This document shows, one piece after another, positions 27,401 to 36,172 of a stretch of DNA of 64,000 nt. The DNA is from Parasutterella muris (GTDB taxonomy: Bacteria > Pseudomonadota > Gammaproteobacteria > Burkholderiales > Burkholderiaceae_F), in contig NZ_WSRP01000002.1 of the NCBI RefSeq assembly GCF_009767915.1, forward strand, positions 53,071 to 117,070, given 5' to 3'. Position numbers and translations under genes: made by a program. How positions within the stretch are numbered: position 1 is the first letter of the stretch; the number at the start of each line of letters is the position of its first letter. The notes under the pieces are model-generated. The model was given only the letters and a program-made list of their open reading frames with translations, searched no databases and had not been told where the DNA came from.

Positions 27401-28791
27401 GCACCCTCGGCTCAAAACTTCAGAATTGGTTCGGCGCGTTCCGCATTTATCTGCAGCCGGTATGTCTGAGAATGTTTTTCCTCGGATTCTCCGCAGGACT
27501 TCCTCTGCTGCTTGTCCTCGGTACTCTTGGATTCTGGCTGCGCGAGGCGGGAATCGACCTTAAAACCATCGGCTTCATGTCCTGGATCGGATTGGTCTAC
27601 GGATGCAAATGGCTGTGGGCGCCCCTCGTCGATAATCTCAAAATTCCCTACTTCTCCGCGAAATTGGGACAGCGGCGCACGTGGCTGATCCTCTCGCAGC
27701 TCATGCTGATGCTCTCTCTCTCGGGCATGGCTTTTTCCGACCCTCGCTTCCATCTGCCGCTGCTGACGTTCTTTGCGTTTCTGACCGCCTTTGCGTCTGC
27801 GACACAGGATATTTCTCTGGACGCCTACCGTATTGAAAGCGCGGATACCGATCTGCAGGGAGCGCTTGCAGCGACTTATCAAACCGGATATCGAATCGCT
27901 ATGATTTGGGCCGGAGCCGGCGCCTTCGCGCTCGCGGCGCTCTTCCAAACGACTCCGGACAGCGTCTACGATCAAAAGGGCTGGACCGTCGCTTATCTGA
28001 TTATGGCCGCCTCCATCGGTGTCGGACTTCTTACCTCGATTCTCTCGCCCGCCCCTAATAAAATCGATGAGGCAGACAAACTCAGGGAGCTGCGGGAGGT
28101 CAAAAGCAAGGTCAAAGAATTCGTCAGAACGCACGACGCTCTGCCTCAGCCCGCTGCGAAAGTTATCGGCTGGCTCAAAGTTATCTGCTGGAGTCCGATC
28201 GCCGACTTCTTTGATCGCTACAAGTGGCATGCGGCCGCCATTCTGCTGCTCATTGCCACCTATCGAATCAGCGACGTTGTCATGGGCGTTATGAGCAATC
28301 CTTTCTATCGAGATCTCGGATTCAGTAAGGAAGAAGTCGCCGCTGTATCGAAAATTTTCGGCGTCGTCATGACTTTGGTCGGTACATTCGTCGGGGGAGT
28401 TGTCGTCCTGCGCTTGGGCGTGCTTAAAACGCTTTTTATCGGAGCGCTGCTTGCCTCCGCGACCAACCTGCTTTTCTCCTGCCTCGCAGGCCTCGGCCAT
28501 GACCTCGCATTCCTCGTCTTTACCGTAAGCGCGGACAACCTCTCCGGAGGTCTCGCAAGCGCCGCCTTTATCGCATACCTCTCAGGGCTCACCAACGTCC
28601 GGTATTCGGCGACTCAGTACGCGGTCTTCTCCTCCATCATGCTGATTCTGCCTAAGTTTCTCGCAGGTTTCTCCGGCGTTATGGTCGAAAGCGTCGGATA
28701 TGCCAATTTCTTTATCATCACTGCGGCGCTTGGCATACCCGTCTTGATCCTCATCCCGGTAATCGGGATGCTGGAGAAATCAAAGCATTAA
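27397..28791 (+). CDS. ampG: AmpG-family muropeptide permease (MFS)
   Basis: A 464-residue major-facilitator protein with about 12 to 14 hydrophobic segments. The N-terminal region FFLGFSAGLPLLLVLGTLGFWLREAG matches AmpG, as does ISLDAYRIE near residue 145. AmpG imports GlcNAc-anhydroMurNAc peptides for cell-wall recycling. The start at 27397 gives an ATGA overlap with the pseudouridine synthase stop and has GGAG upstream; an ATG 12 codons earlier lies inside the previous gene. Its stop interlocks with that of the convergent UPF0149 gene (TTAA). Confidence 0.88.
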   Translation: MSTLGSKLQNWFGAFRIYLQPVCLRMFFLGFSAGLPLLLVLGTLGFWLREAGIDLKTIGFMSWIGLVYGCKWLWAPLVDNLKIPYFSAKLGQRRTWLILSQLMLMLSLSGMAFSDPRFHLPLLTFFAFLTAFASATQDISLDAYRIESADTDLQGALAATYQTGYRIAMIWAGAGAFALAALFQTTPDSVYDQKGWTVAYLIMAASIGVGLLTSILSPAPNKIDEADKLRELREVKSKVKEFVRTHDALPQPAAKVIGWLKVICWSPIADFFDRYKWHAAAILLLIATYRISDVVMGVMSNPFYRDLGFSKEEVAAVSKIFGVVMTLVGTFVGGVVVLRLGVLKTLFIGALLASATNLLFSCLAGLGHDLAFLVFTVSADNLSGGLASAAFIAYLSGLTNVRYSATQYAVFSSIMLILPKFLAGFSGVMVESVGYANFFIITAALGIPVLILIPVIGMLEKSKH

Positions 28792-29450
28792 TTTTTGCTC
28801 TCTTCCTCCATCGGCTCATTAAGCTCCGGAAATGCGTAGCCCTTTGTCACATTGGCGATCTCCGCGACACAGCTGGCTAAATCGGAGAGCGCCGCGGGCA
28901 AGTCCTCAAGCGGCGCTTCCTTATCGAGGATTTGTTTCGTTTCTGCGAAATCCCCCAAGCTCTCCTGCGGCAGATGACGCAGAATTCCGTGCAGCGCCAG
29001 GGCAATCTTGGGAGAATCGGATTTCTCCAGGAAATCGGGCCAAATCTGACCGGCTTCTAAAAAGCCCATGGCAAACGGCTCCAGAGCCTTAATCGCTTCC
29101 TTTCCTTCCAAAACTCTGCCTCGCTCGTCTTCGGCATCAAAGTAGATCGGATCAAGGGGCTGCGAATTGGCAAGCGTTTCTCCAATTTCACGAAAACGTT
29201 TTATGAGCAACTCCCTCAAACGCTTGTCTTCTGAGGCACTGCCTGTAGAAGCCGAGGCTTTGCCGTTCGTGGAAAGAATCCGCCCAAGCCAGCTTCTGGT
29301 ATCGGGAAGAGTCGGCAGCAGCTGTATCGCGGTCATAAAACCGTCTGCTTCCGACGCGTCCATCGGTTCCGCACTTTCATCCACCGAAGCAAGCAGCTCA
29401 TCGAGTTCACTAAGCTCATCAACCGTCATTGCGTTACTCTTTTCAGACAT
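28788..29450 (-). CDS. UPF0149 (YecA/YgfB-like) family protein
   Basis: A 220-residue acidic soluble protein. The segment MDASEADGFMTAIQLLPTL near residue 32 fits the UPF0149 pattern (SEADGF), and the rest is helical. No C-terminal SEC-C zinc motif is present. Function is not established. The ATG at 29450 is chosen because AGGAGA precedes it; a longer frame exists inside ptsI but has no better site. It overlaps the end of ptsI by eight bases, so it is probably translated from the PTS transcript. Confidence 0.7.
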   Translation of the reverse strand: MSEKSNAMTVDELSELDELLASVDESAEPMDASEADGFMTAIQLLPTLPDTRSWLGRILSTNGKASASTGSASEDKRLRELLIKRFREIGETLANSQPLDPIYFDAEDERGRVLEGKEAIKALEPFAMGFLEAGQIWPDFLEKSDSPKIALALHGILRHLPQESLGDFAETKQILDKEAPLEDLPAALSDLASCVAEIANVTKGYAFPELNEPMEEESKN

Positions 29451-31248
29451 TCCTGTTCTCCTCTTTTTCCCAAAACTGATCCAAAATCTCGGCCGCGTGA
29501 GGACCGTCATGCGCTTTTGACAGCTGCTGTACCAAACGTACGCAGGCAGAGTGCTTAAGCCCGAGAACCGCTTCCTTCACTTCGGGAATATTCATCGGCG
29601 CCATCGACAGCTCCTTGATGCCCAGACCGATAAAAATCGGTACCAGTCTGCTTTTTCCGCCTGCCTCTCCGCAAATCGAAATCGGTTTCTCTGCTTTGGC
29701 GGCGGCCTTCGCACTCATCTTCAAAAGCTTCAAAACCGCCGGATGCAGTTCGTCATAAAGCGGGGCCACCGCAGCATTGCCGCGGTCCACACCGAGACAA
29801 TACTGAATCAGATCATTGGTGCCGATGCAGATAAAATCAGACGCTTCCAAAAATTCCTCAATACAGAGCACCGCCGCCGGAAGCTCTACCATAATGCCGA
29901 CTTTCACATCGGGATTAAACGGTACCTGCTCTTCACTAAGTTGCGCCTTGGCCAGCGCAATATAGCGCTTTGCTTCTTCAATCTCATGAAGGTTCGACAC
30001 CAGAGGCAAAAGTATCCGAACATCAAAACCGTGTGCCGCTCTCAAAATCGCACGAAGCTGAATTAAAAAGAGATTCGGATTCACCAGCGAAAAACGAATT
30101 GCCCTGAGCCCTAAAGCCGGATTATCTTCCTTCTCCGCCCCGGACGAAACATTCTGATGAAGCGCTTCAGGAGTCAAAATCTTATCGCCGCCGACGTCAA
30201 TCGTTCGAATCGTGACCGGACGCTTTCCCATCCCCTCGATAAGCGTGCGGTAGCTTTCGTACTGCTCCTGCTCTGTGGGAAGAACCTGCCGCCCCATAAA
30301 AAGGTATTCGCTCCTAAAAAGCCCTATTCCCTGCGCGCCGAGATGCAGAATATCGTCAAGTCCGGAAACCATTGCGACATTAGCCTTGAGCGTCATGCGA
30401 AAACCGTCTTTGGTCTGCGCCGCCCGTCTTCTTGCCCTGAATCGCTGAGAATAATTTCTTTCCTGATCCTTGACGCGTGAAGCGATCTCTTTGGTTTCCT
30501 TCGCATCCGGATTGCAGATAATCGTTCCGCTGTGCGAGTCAACAAATACTCGATCACCGCTCTGGATCAGCCCGACAGCACCGCCTACGCCGACAATGGC
30601 CGGGATAAACAGAGTTTGAGAAAGTACCGCGGTATGCGAAGTGGGGCCGCCCTTCTCCGTTACGATGCCGACAAGATCGAGCTCCTCATACTCGGTCAGC
30701 CAGATCACATCCGCAAACGAAAGGTCATGCGTCACTAAAATGACAGATTCATCCGCCGCATCCCGAACCTGTTCCCCAAGTCTGCGCCCGCCGGTCAGCT
30801 CTTCCTGAAGCCGTGTGACGACATGCTCAATGTCATCGCCGCGTTCAGCCAAATAAGAGTCGGACAGATTCTCAAATACCTTGCGGACCTCTTCGAGATG
30901 CTGCTCGAGCGCCCACTCGGCATTAATCAGCTTCTGCTCAATCAGACGCGAAGTTTCCGTAAACAATGTCTCGTCATTCACAAGCATTCGGAAAACTTCA
31001 AGGAAGGCTTTCACCTCTTTGGGCGCTTTCTTGGGCGAGCGCCGGATCATCAGATCAAGCTCCTTGTTCACCGCCGTAATCGCGGAGGCAAGACGCGCCA
31101 CTTCCTGCTGAGACTGAGAAGCCTCAATCTGATACTGAGGAAGCTGCAGAGAGCCGGAATTCATGACTCTGGCCTGGCCAAAGCCGATCCCGCTGGAGAC
31201 GCCGACTCCTCTTAATTCCTGCCTGGGACGAACCGCTTCGTCAGTCAT
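29443..31248 (-). CDS. ptsI: Phosphoenolpyruvate-protein phosphotransferase (PTS Enzyme I)
   Basis: A 601-residue Enzyme I. The phosphorylated histidine lies in GGPTSHTAVLSQ (near residue 205). The PEP-binding TIM-barrel half has GIGLFRSEYLFMGR, TIRTIDVGGDK and the C-terminal FICIGTNDLIQYCLGVDR and SICGEAGG. It passes phosphate from PEP to HPr, encoded two bases upstream. No sugar EIIB or EIIC genes are present locally, so the system is probably regulatory. Confidence 0.94.
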   Translation of the reverse strand: MTDEAVRPRQELRGVGVSSGIGFGQARVMNSGSLQLPQYQIEASQSQQEVARLASAITAVNKELDLMIRRSPKKAPKEVKAFLEVFRMLVNDETLFTETSRLIEQKLINAEWALEQHLEEVRKVFENLSDSYLAERGDDIEHVVTRLQEELTGGRRLGEQVRDAADESVILVTHDLSFADVIWLTEYEELDLVGIVTEKGGPTSHTAVLSQTLFIPAIVGVGGAVGLIQSGDRVFVDSHSGTIICNPDAKETKEIASRVKDQERNYSQRFRARRRAAQTKDGFRMTLKANVAMVSGLDDILHLGAQGIGLFRSEYLFMGRQVLPTEQEQYESYRTLIEGMGKRPVTIRTIDVGGDKILTPEALHQNVSSGAEKEDNPALGLRAIRFSLVNPNLFLIQLRAILRAAHGFDVRILLPLVSNLHEIEEAKRYIALAKAQLSEEQVPFNPDVKVGIMVELPAAVLCIEEFLEASDFICIGTNDLIQYCLGVDRGNAAVAPLYDELHPAVLKLLKMSAKAAAKAEKPISICGEAGGKSRLVPIFIGLGIKELSMAPMNIPEVKEAVLGLKHSACVRLVQQLSKAHDGPHAAEILDQFWEKEENRNV

Positions 31249-31250
31249 GG

Positions 31251-31520
31251 CTATTCCTGCTCTCCGAATTTGCTGTCAAATAATTCTTTTACCGCCGCTA
31301 AGGCCGCATCCTCGTCTGTTCCATCCGCTGTGACGGTAAGCTCCGTACCTTTGGAAGCCGCAAGCAGCATGACGCCCATGATCGACTTACCGTTGACCTT
31401 TCGGCCGCCTTTCTCAATGCGAATATCACTTAAAAATTCATTGCCCTTCTGAGTGAGCTTAGCAGCCGGACGAGCATGCAGACCAAGACGATTCAATACC
31501 GTTACCTGAATGGATTTCAT
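31251..31520 (-). CDS. ptsH: Phosphocarrier protein HPr
   Basis: An 89-residue HPr with active-site His15 in NRLGLHARPAAKL and the Ser46 region KSIMGVMLLAA. It accepts phosphate from Enzyme I and donates it to the EIIA encoded just upstream. A serine at position 46 would allow HPr-kinase regulation, but no hprK is in this window. The ATG overlaps the EIIA stop (ATGA) and follows AAGGA. Confidence 0.95.
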   Translation of the reverse strand: MKSIQVTVLNRLGLHARPAAKLTQKGNEFLSDIRIEKGGRKVNGKSIMGVMLLAASKGTELTVTADGTDEDAALAAVKELFDSKFGEQE

Positions 31521-31903
31521 TTTTTTCCTTCAATGAGATACGCGGTGACGCCAATTTCTTTTGCCTTCTGTTCAAGCTCTTTCAAAGAAAGAGAGCGATA
31601 GCAAATCATCTTAAAGAGAAGCGGCAGAGAGAGCGGCACAAGAAATAAGCAGGGATGTGTTTCGCAAAATCCGCGCATCACATTGCAGGGCGTCGCACCT
31701 TCAATATCAAGAATCACAACACGTTCTTCGGCCTCGATGGAATTCCATGCCTCAGAAAGCTGTTTCTGAAGCGCCTCAGCCGAAGCGTCCGAATCAATAT
31801 CAACAGCTATGAAATCCGGGACCTCTTTCATAATCTGAAGAGTCGCTTCCCTAAAAGCGCTCGCTATCGGCTTATGCGCCGCGATTATCAAACTCACGCT
31901 CAT
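31517..31903 (-). CDS. PTS EIIA component, mannose/fructose-family (regulatory PTS)
   Basis: A 128-residue EIIA-Man-like protein. His10 in SLIIAAHKPI is at the phosphorylation position, and DIEGATPCN near residue 66 matches the family's DxxGGTPxN, with an alanine replacing the second glycine. There is no EIIB, EIIC or EIID next to it, so it probably ends a phospho-relay with a signalling output, as in other betaproteobacteria. It is the first gene of the EIIA-ptsH-ptsI-UPF0149 run, with AAGGA before the ATG. Confidence 0.85.
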   Translation of the reverse strand: MSVSLIIAAHKPIASAFREATLQIMKEVPDFIAVDIDSDASAEALQKQLSEAWNSIEAEERVVILDIEGATPCNVMRGFCETHPCLFLVPLSLPLLFKMICYRSLSLKELEQKAKEIGVTAYLIEGKK

Positions 31904-32064
31904 AACTGTCCTTCCAACATGTTTAACTCCTTGAAAGTATATATTTCATCCGGCAGATTTGCCGTACGCCATATTCGCAGACAGAGAACCTTCTTTGCAC
32001 AGACTCCGTACCAACACAGGCGCAGAAAACAATAAAATATCAAAAACCAACAGAGGAGACGCTT

Positions 32065-32418
32065 ATGGCAATTGTTACCTTTAAAAGCAAAGCCGCCGGT
32101 GAAATTTTTATGTTCCGCGAAACCGCAGAAAAAATCTTTAAAGTCATCGGCAAACCTTTAGGCCTGAGAGGCGTACTCACACCCGAAGAGATCCCTGACG
32201 CCATCGCCGCACTGAAAGATGCAATGGAAAAGGAAAAAGAATTTCTCAAAGGCCTGCGCGAGCGTGAAGACAAACGCTTCCGCGAGGGCAAAGACCTGGA
32301 TGAGGAAAAGAAACCCGCTATCGAAGCGCCGGTCTACTTCACTCAGCGCGCTTATCCGCTTCTTGAAATGCTCGAAAGAAGCCTCAAAGAAGATACGCCT
32401 GTCGTCTGGGGTGTTTAA
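32065..32418 (+). CDS. DUF1840 domain-containing protein
   Basis: A 117-residue soluble protein resembling the DUF1840 family of betaproteobacteria. It starts VTFKSKAAGEIFMF and includes HTPEEIPDA-like and AMEKEKEFL helical segments, with conserved residues APVYFTQRAYPLLEML near the end. Its function is unknown. The ATG has a strong AGGAGA site. The stop interlocks with the trkH stop (TTAA). Confidence 0.8.
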   Translation: MAIVTFKSKAAGEIFMFRETAEKIFKVIGKPLGLRGVLTPEEIPDAIAALKDAMEKEKEFLKGLREREDKRFREGKDLDEEKKPAIEAPVYFTQRAYPLLEMLERSLKEDTPVVWGV

Positions 32419-33896
32419 GCCCGCCAGAAACCGCGCGTGAAGAGTACGAGCACAGTAAAGAGCTCCAAGCGTCCGATCACCATCAGGAAGCAGCAGAAAG
32501 CAATCTGAAAATCGTTGAGGGACGCAAAGTTATAGGCCGGCCCAAGACTTCCAAGGGCCGGTCCGAGATTGTTCAGGCACGCCAGAGCCGCCGAAAAAGC
32601 CGTCAGACCGTCCAGCCCTGAAAGCATGAATGTGATTGTGCTGAAAAGCGCAATGATCGTGTACAGCATCAGGAAGGCCAAAACCAAGAAGACTACCTGC
32701 TTGTCAATGGTCTGAGACCCAATCTTGAGCGGGCGAACCATCTTCGGATGCAGAATTCTCTTGAACTCCAGATTGCCCTGCTTCACCAAAGCAATCGCTC
32801 GGATCATCTTGATGCCGCCGCCGGTTGACCCGGCGCACGTCGCAAAACAGCTTGCCAGCAAAATCAGCAGCTGCGCCACAAGCGACCATTCACCGTAGTT
32901 CGTGTTCGCAAAGCCGCCAGTACTAATCACAAAAACTGTATTGGTCACGCCGTAATAAATCGCGTCTGAAACTGTGGCGTACGTTTTGTCATAAACCAGA
33001 AGGAACGAAATAAACGCAGAGAGCAGAACAATCGTCAGGATCCATCCGCATGTCTCCGCGTCCTTCAGATAGGTTCTGAACGAGAGCTTCCTCCAGGCGG
33101 TAAAGTGCATGGAGAAGTTAATGCCGCCGATAATCAGAAAGATCACGCAGACCCAGTCCACCGTCCGGCTCGACCAATAGGCGAAACTCGCGTCATGCGA
33201 GGAATACCCGCCTAAAGAAACCGTCGTAAAGGTATGCATGATCGCATCATCCCAGTCCATGCCGGCAAAGTGATAGCAAACTGCGCAAACGACGGAAATC
33301 GCAAAGTAAATGTTGTAGAACGCTTTGGCAGTATCGGCGATCCTCGGCGTTAGGCGCCCTTCTTTGAGCGGCCCTGTAGACTCGGCGCGAAAGATCTGAG
33401 CGCCGCCCACGCCCAAGAGCGGTAAAACCGCCACGGCCGTCACCAGGATTCCAATACCGCCCATCCATGCGAGGAAACAGCGCCAGAAATTGACACTGAT
33501 CGGAAGACGATCCAGCCCCGAGAGAATCGTCGCGCAAGTCGTCGTAATCCCGGATGTCGCTTCAAAAAACGCATGTATGAAGGAAATATTTTCAATATTG
33601 ACATAGAGCGGGATCGTCGCGGCGAGCGCAAGAAGCACCCATGCCATCGTGACCAGCAGAAAACCGTCTCTTGGAATCAGCTCACGCTTAAACCGGCGCG
33701 TGCTCAGCCACAAAAATAGCCCGGTAAAGAAAGTAATGCAGAACGCGATCTCAAAACCGGCCTCAGCTCCGTCGTTTTTCCATAAAGATAATGCAAGCGG
33801 GATCAGCATCGATAGAGAAAATCCCACCAAAATCGGCCCAAGCACGTTGAGTACGGGCAGAAGCATGAGTCTGAGTACGGGCGGCAGCATCGTCAT
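32415..33896 (-). CDS. trkH: Trk potassium uptake system membrane protein TrkH
   Basis: A 493-residue polytopic protein of the TrkH/KtrB superfamily with four pore-like repeats. Selectivity-filter segments include TSGITTTCATIL, TTVSLGGYSSH and VISTGGFANTNYG, and the AGSTGGGIKMIRA segment follows. It carries K+ across the inner membrane under control of TrkA, whose gene is two bases upstream. It is the last gene of the fmt-to-trkH run. Confidence 0.93.
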   Translation of the reverse strand: MTMLPPVLRLMLLPVLNVLGPILVGFSLSMLIPLALSLWKNDGAEAGFEIAFCITFFTGLFLWLSTRRFKRELIPRDGFLLVTMAWVLLALAATIPLYVNIENISFIHAFFEATSGITTTCATILSGLDRLPISVNFWRCFLAWMGGIGILVTAVAVLPLLGVGGAQIFRAESTGPLKEGRLTPRIADTAKAFYNIYFAISVVCAVCYHFAGMDWDDAIMHTFTTVSLGGYSSHDASFAYWSSRTVDWVCVIFLIIGGINFSMHFTAWRKLSFRTYLKDAETCGWILTIVLLSAFISFLLVYDKTYATVSDAIYYGVTNTVFVISTGGFANTNYGEWSLVAQLLILLASCFATCAGSTGGGIKMIRAIALVKQGNLEFKRILHPKMVRPLKIGSQTIDKQVVFLVLAFLMLYTIIALFSTITFMLSGLDGLTAFSAALACLNNLGPALGSLGPAYNFASLNDFQIAFCCFLMVIGRLELFTVLVLFTRGFWRA

Positions 33897-33898
33897 GA

Positions 33899-35311
33899 TT
33901 AAAAGAAACCTACTGATGGAGCAAATAGTTTCTCAACATCAGAAATCTGCCGCTTGCTGCCCATAAACACAATCACCTGGTCCCCGTCCTGAATAACGAG
34001 GTCCTTATCGGCCATAAACACTTCAAAGATGCCGTTCACTTTACGAAGCACACATCCGATCGAAGTGCCGTCTGGCATGGAAATCTGAGCGGCATGCCGT
34101 CCTATGATCTTTGAATTCTTCTCATTGCCGTGTGCGACGATTTCCATCACTTCGGCTCCGCCTCTGCGCAGCGTGTGCGCAGACAAAACATCGCCCTGAC
34201 GAATGTGACGCAGCAAATCCGAAAGCGTCGCTTCCGTTGGAGAAAACGCGATATCAATACTGGTGCCCTCAACCAAATCAATGTAGTCAGCACGGTTGAT
34301 CAGCGTAATGGCACGATGCGCACCCAATTTCTTCGCAAGCAGACACGACATGATGTTGTCTTCGTCATCACTGCTGACGGCAATAAATAAATCGGTATTC
34401 GCAATGCCTTCATTCACAAAAAGACCTTCGTCCGTCATATCTCCGTGAAGCACCAGAACGGAACTTGAAAGGTTCTGCGACAGGAACTGACAGCGCTCCA
34501 AGTCCGGCTCAATGATTTTGACGTTGTAGACATCTCCGGAGGCTGTCTCCACATCGTCGAGCGCTTTGGCAAGCTGCAGCCCTAAGCTGTCACCGCCGAC
34601 AATCATGACGCGATCGGAACGACGTACCCGCTGACGAAGTACTTTGACAACGTCCATCGCGCTGTCCTTGGTTGTGAGGAAGAAAATCTCGTCTCCCGCC
34701 TCAATCACAGTGTTGCCGCGGATATCATCCAGACGGTATTTTTGTCGGTAGATGGAAACAATCTGAACTTTTACGCGCGGCAGCAGACTATGAATAGTGT
34801 CAACCGTTTGGCCGCACATCTTGGCCTCGCTCACGACTTTAACGGACATCAAAATGACGTCCGCCTCGGAAAACTCAATGACCTGCAGCGCTTCCGGATA
34901 GGTAATCAGCTGAACAATATAATTCGTGATCGCCTCTTCCGGCCATATAACGGAAGTCGCACGAAACCCCGCAGTCGACAGAAGCGCCGGATATTCACGA
35001 AGCTCATCATTGCGCACACGCGCGATGCGCGACGGAACATTAAAAAGCTGCTCGGCAATCAGAGTTACGGCGAGATTGGTTTCGTCATTAGCGGTCACGG
35101 CAATAATCATGTCCGCGTCCACCGCTCCGGCCTCGGCAAGAACAGAGGGAGACGTCGCGTCGCCTACGATGCCCTGAAGGTCGTAATTATTCTGAATGTC
35201 TGTTATGCGGTCCTTGTCTGTATCAACAATCGTAATGTCGTTGGACTCAGACACTAAATTCCCTGCAACGGAAGAACCGACTTTCCCCGCTCCAACTATG
35301 AGAATCCTCAT
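33899..35311 (-). CDS. trkA: Trk potassium uptake system regulatory protein TrkA
   Basis: A 470-residue soluble protein with two RCK (TrkA-N) NAD-binding domains (IVGAGKVGSSVAGNL at the start; MIVGGDSLGLQLAKAL near residue 235). Each is followed by a TrkA-C domain, giving the usual duplicated layout. It gates TrkH in response to nucleotide binding. The ATG follows GGAG. It is 37 bases downstream of the NtrX-like regulator gene. Confidence 0.94.
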   Translation of the reverse strand: MRILIVGAGKVGSSVAGNLVSESNDITIVDTDKDRITDIQNNYDLQGIVGDATSPSVLAEAGAVDADMIIAVTANDETNLAVTLIAEQLFNVPSRIARVRNDELREYPALLSTAGFRATSVIWPEEAITNYIVQLITYPEALQVIEFSEADVILMSVKVVSEAKMCGQTVDTIHSLLPRVKVQIVSIYRQKYRLDDIRGNTVIEAGDEIFFLTTKDSAMDVVKVLRQRVRRSDRVMIVGGDSLGLQLAKALDDVETASGDVYNVKIIEPDLERCQFLSQNLSSSVLVLHGDMTDEGLFVNEGIANTDLFIAVSSDDEDNIMSCLLAKKLGAHRAITLINRADYIDLVEGTSIDIAFSPTEATLSDLLRHIRQGDVLSAHTLRRGGAEVMEIVAHGNEKNSKIIGRHAAQISMPDGTSIGCVLRKVNGIFEVFMADKDLVIQDGDQVIVFMGSKRQISDVEKLFAPSVGFF

Positions 35312-35348
35312 TTATTGCTCCATTGCCGGAGATCAGGTCTTCGGGAGG

Positions 35349-36104
35349 CTACTCGCGGGCTCTCACCGTCTTTCCAATCTCAATTCCCAGCTGCTTAAGC
35401 TTTCGATACAGATGCGTGCGCTCTAATCCGGCAAATGCGGCAACACGCGAAATACTATTGTTTTCTCTTTTCAGCAGATTCAAGAAGTAAAGCCGCTCAA
35501 ATTGATCTCTGGCTTCTCTGAGCGGAGCGGAAAAGTCCACCTGACCCAGCAGCGCTTTGGTGTCCTCTGCGCTGGTGCGCGGAGGCTGATCCGAAATTGC
35601 CGTCACTCGGGCATCCGCGGAATGAGAACCGGAAGATCGGTAAGAGCTTCCGGAAGCCGGGAACGGATGCGCATAAACCGTCGTATCCCGCAGCGCATCA
35701 ATACGCGCGGAGGCCTGAGAGTCTCCGATTCTGGGCTCCTTAGAACTCTTCTGCAGAGCTTCCTTCACGGCGCTGATCAGACGAGAAAGCGCAATCGGCT
35801 TTTCCAGAAAATCCACAGCGCCGAATTTGGTCGCTTCAACGGCTGTATCCAGAGTGGCATGACCGCTCATCATGATCACAGGCGCTGTCAGCTGTCCGCT
35901 CGAACTCCACTCCTTCAGCAGAGAAATCCCATCGTTATCCGGCATCCAGATATCCAAAAGGACCAAATCCGGATGCTGGTTCATCGCAGCTCGTGCCGCA
36001 CTGGCGTTTTCCGCCAGAAGAACTCCGTAACCCTCATCAGAGAGAATTTCTGACAAAAGTTCGCGAATGCCGATTTCGTCGTCTACAACTAAAACAACTG
36101 CCAT
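35349..36104 (-). CDS. NtrX-like response regulator lacking the AAA+ domain
   Basis: A 251-residue regulator. The receiver domain occupies residues 1-120, with phosphoacceptor Asp51 in LVLLDIWMPDNDG and Lys in FLEKPI. A Ser/Ala-rich linker follows (about 125-195). The C-terminus is a Fis-type helix-turn-helix (ISRVAAFAGLERTHLYRKLKQLGIE). The central sigma-54-interacting AAA+ domain of canonical NtrX (about 230 residues) is absent, so it cannot act as a sigma-54 activator in the usual way. The neighbouring kinase is its likely partner. It may act by DNA binding alone (inference). Confidence 0.85.
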   Translation of the reverse strand: MAVVLVVDDEIGIRELLSEILSDEGYGVLLAENASAARAAMNQHPDLVLLDIWMPDNDGISLLKEWSSSGQLTAPVIMMSGHATLDTAVEATKFGAVDFLEKPIALSRLISAVKEALQKSSKEPRIGDSQASARIDALRDTTVYAHPFPASGSSYRSSGSHSADARVTAISDQPPRTSAEDTKALLGQVDFSAPLREARDQFERLYFLNLLKRENNSISRVAAFAGLERTHLYRKLKQLGIEIGKTVRARE

Positions 36105-36172
36105 AAAATCTTTACTTTCTGAATAATTCTTACTTCTCTATGGACTTCTATTCTATCAAGTCCGAATTCTTC

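Noticed and set aside
27412..28500. Long minus-strand frame opposite ampG
   Set aside because: The translation is charged and Gly/Arg-rich with no domain; the opposite strand encodes a clear 12-14-span permease.
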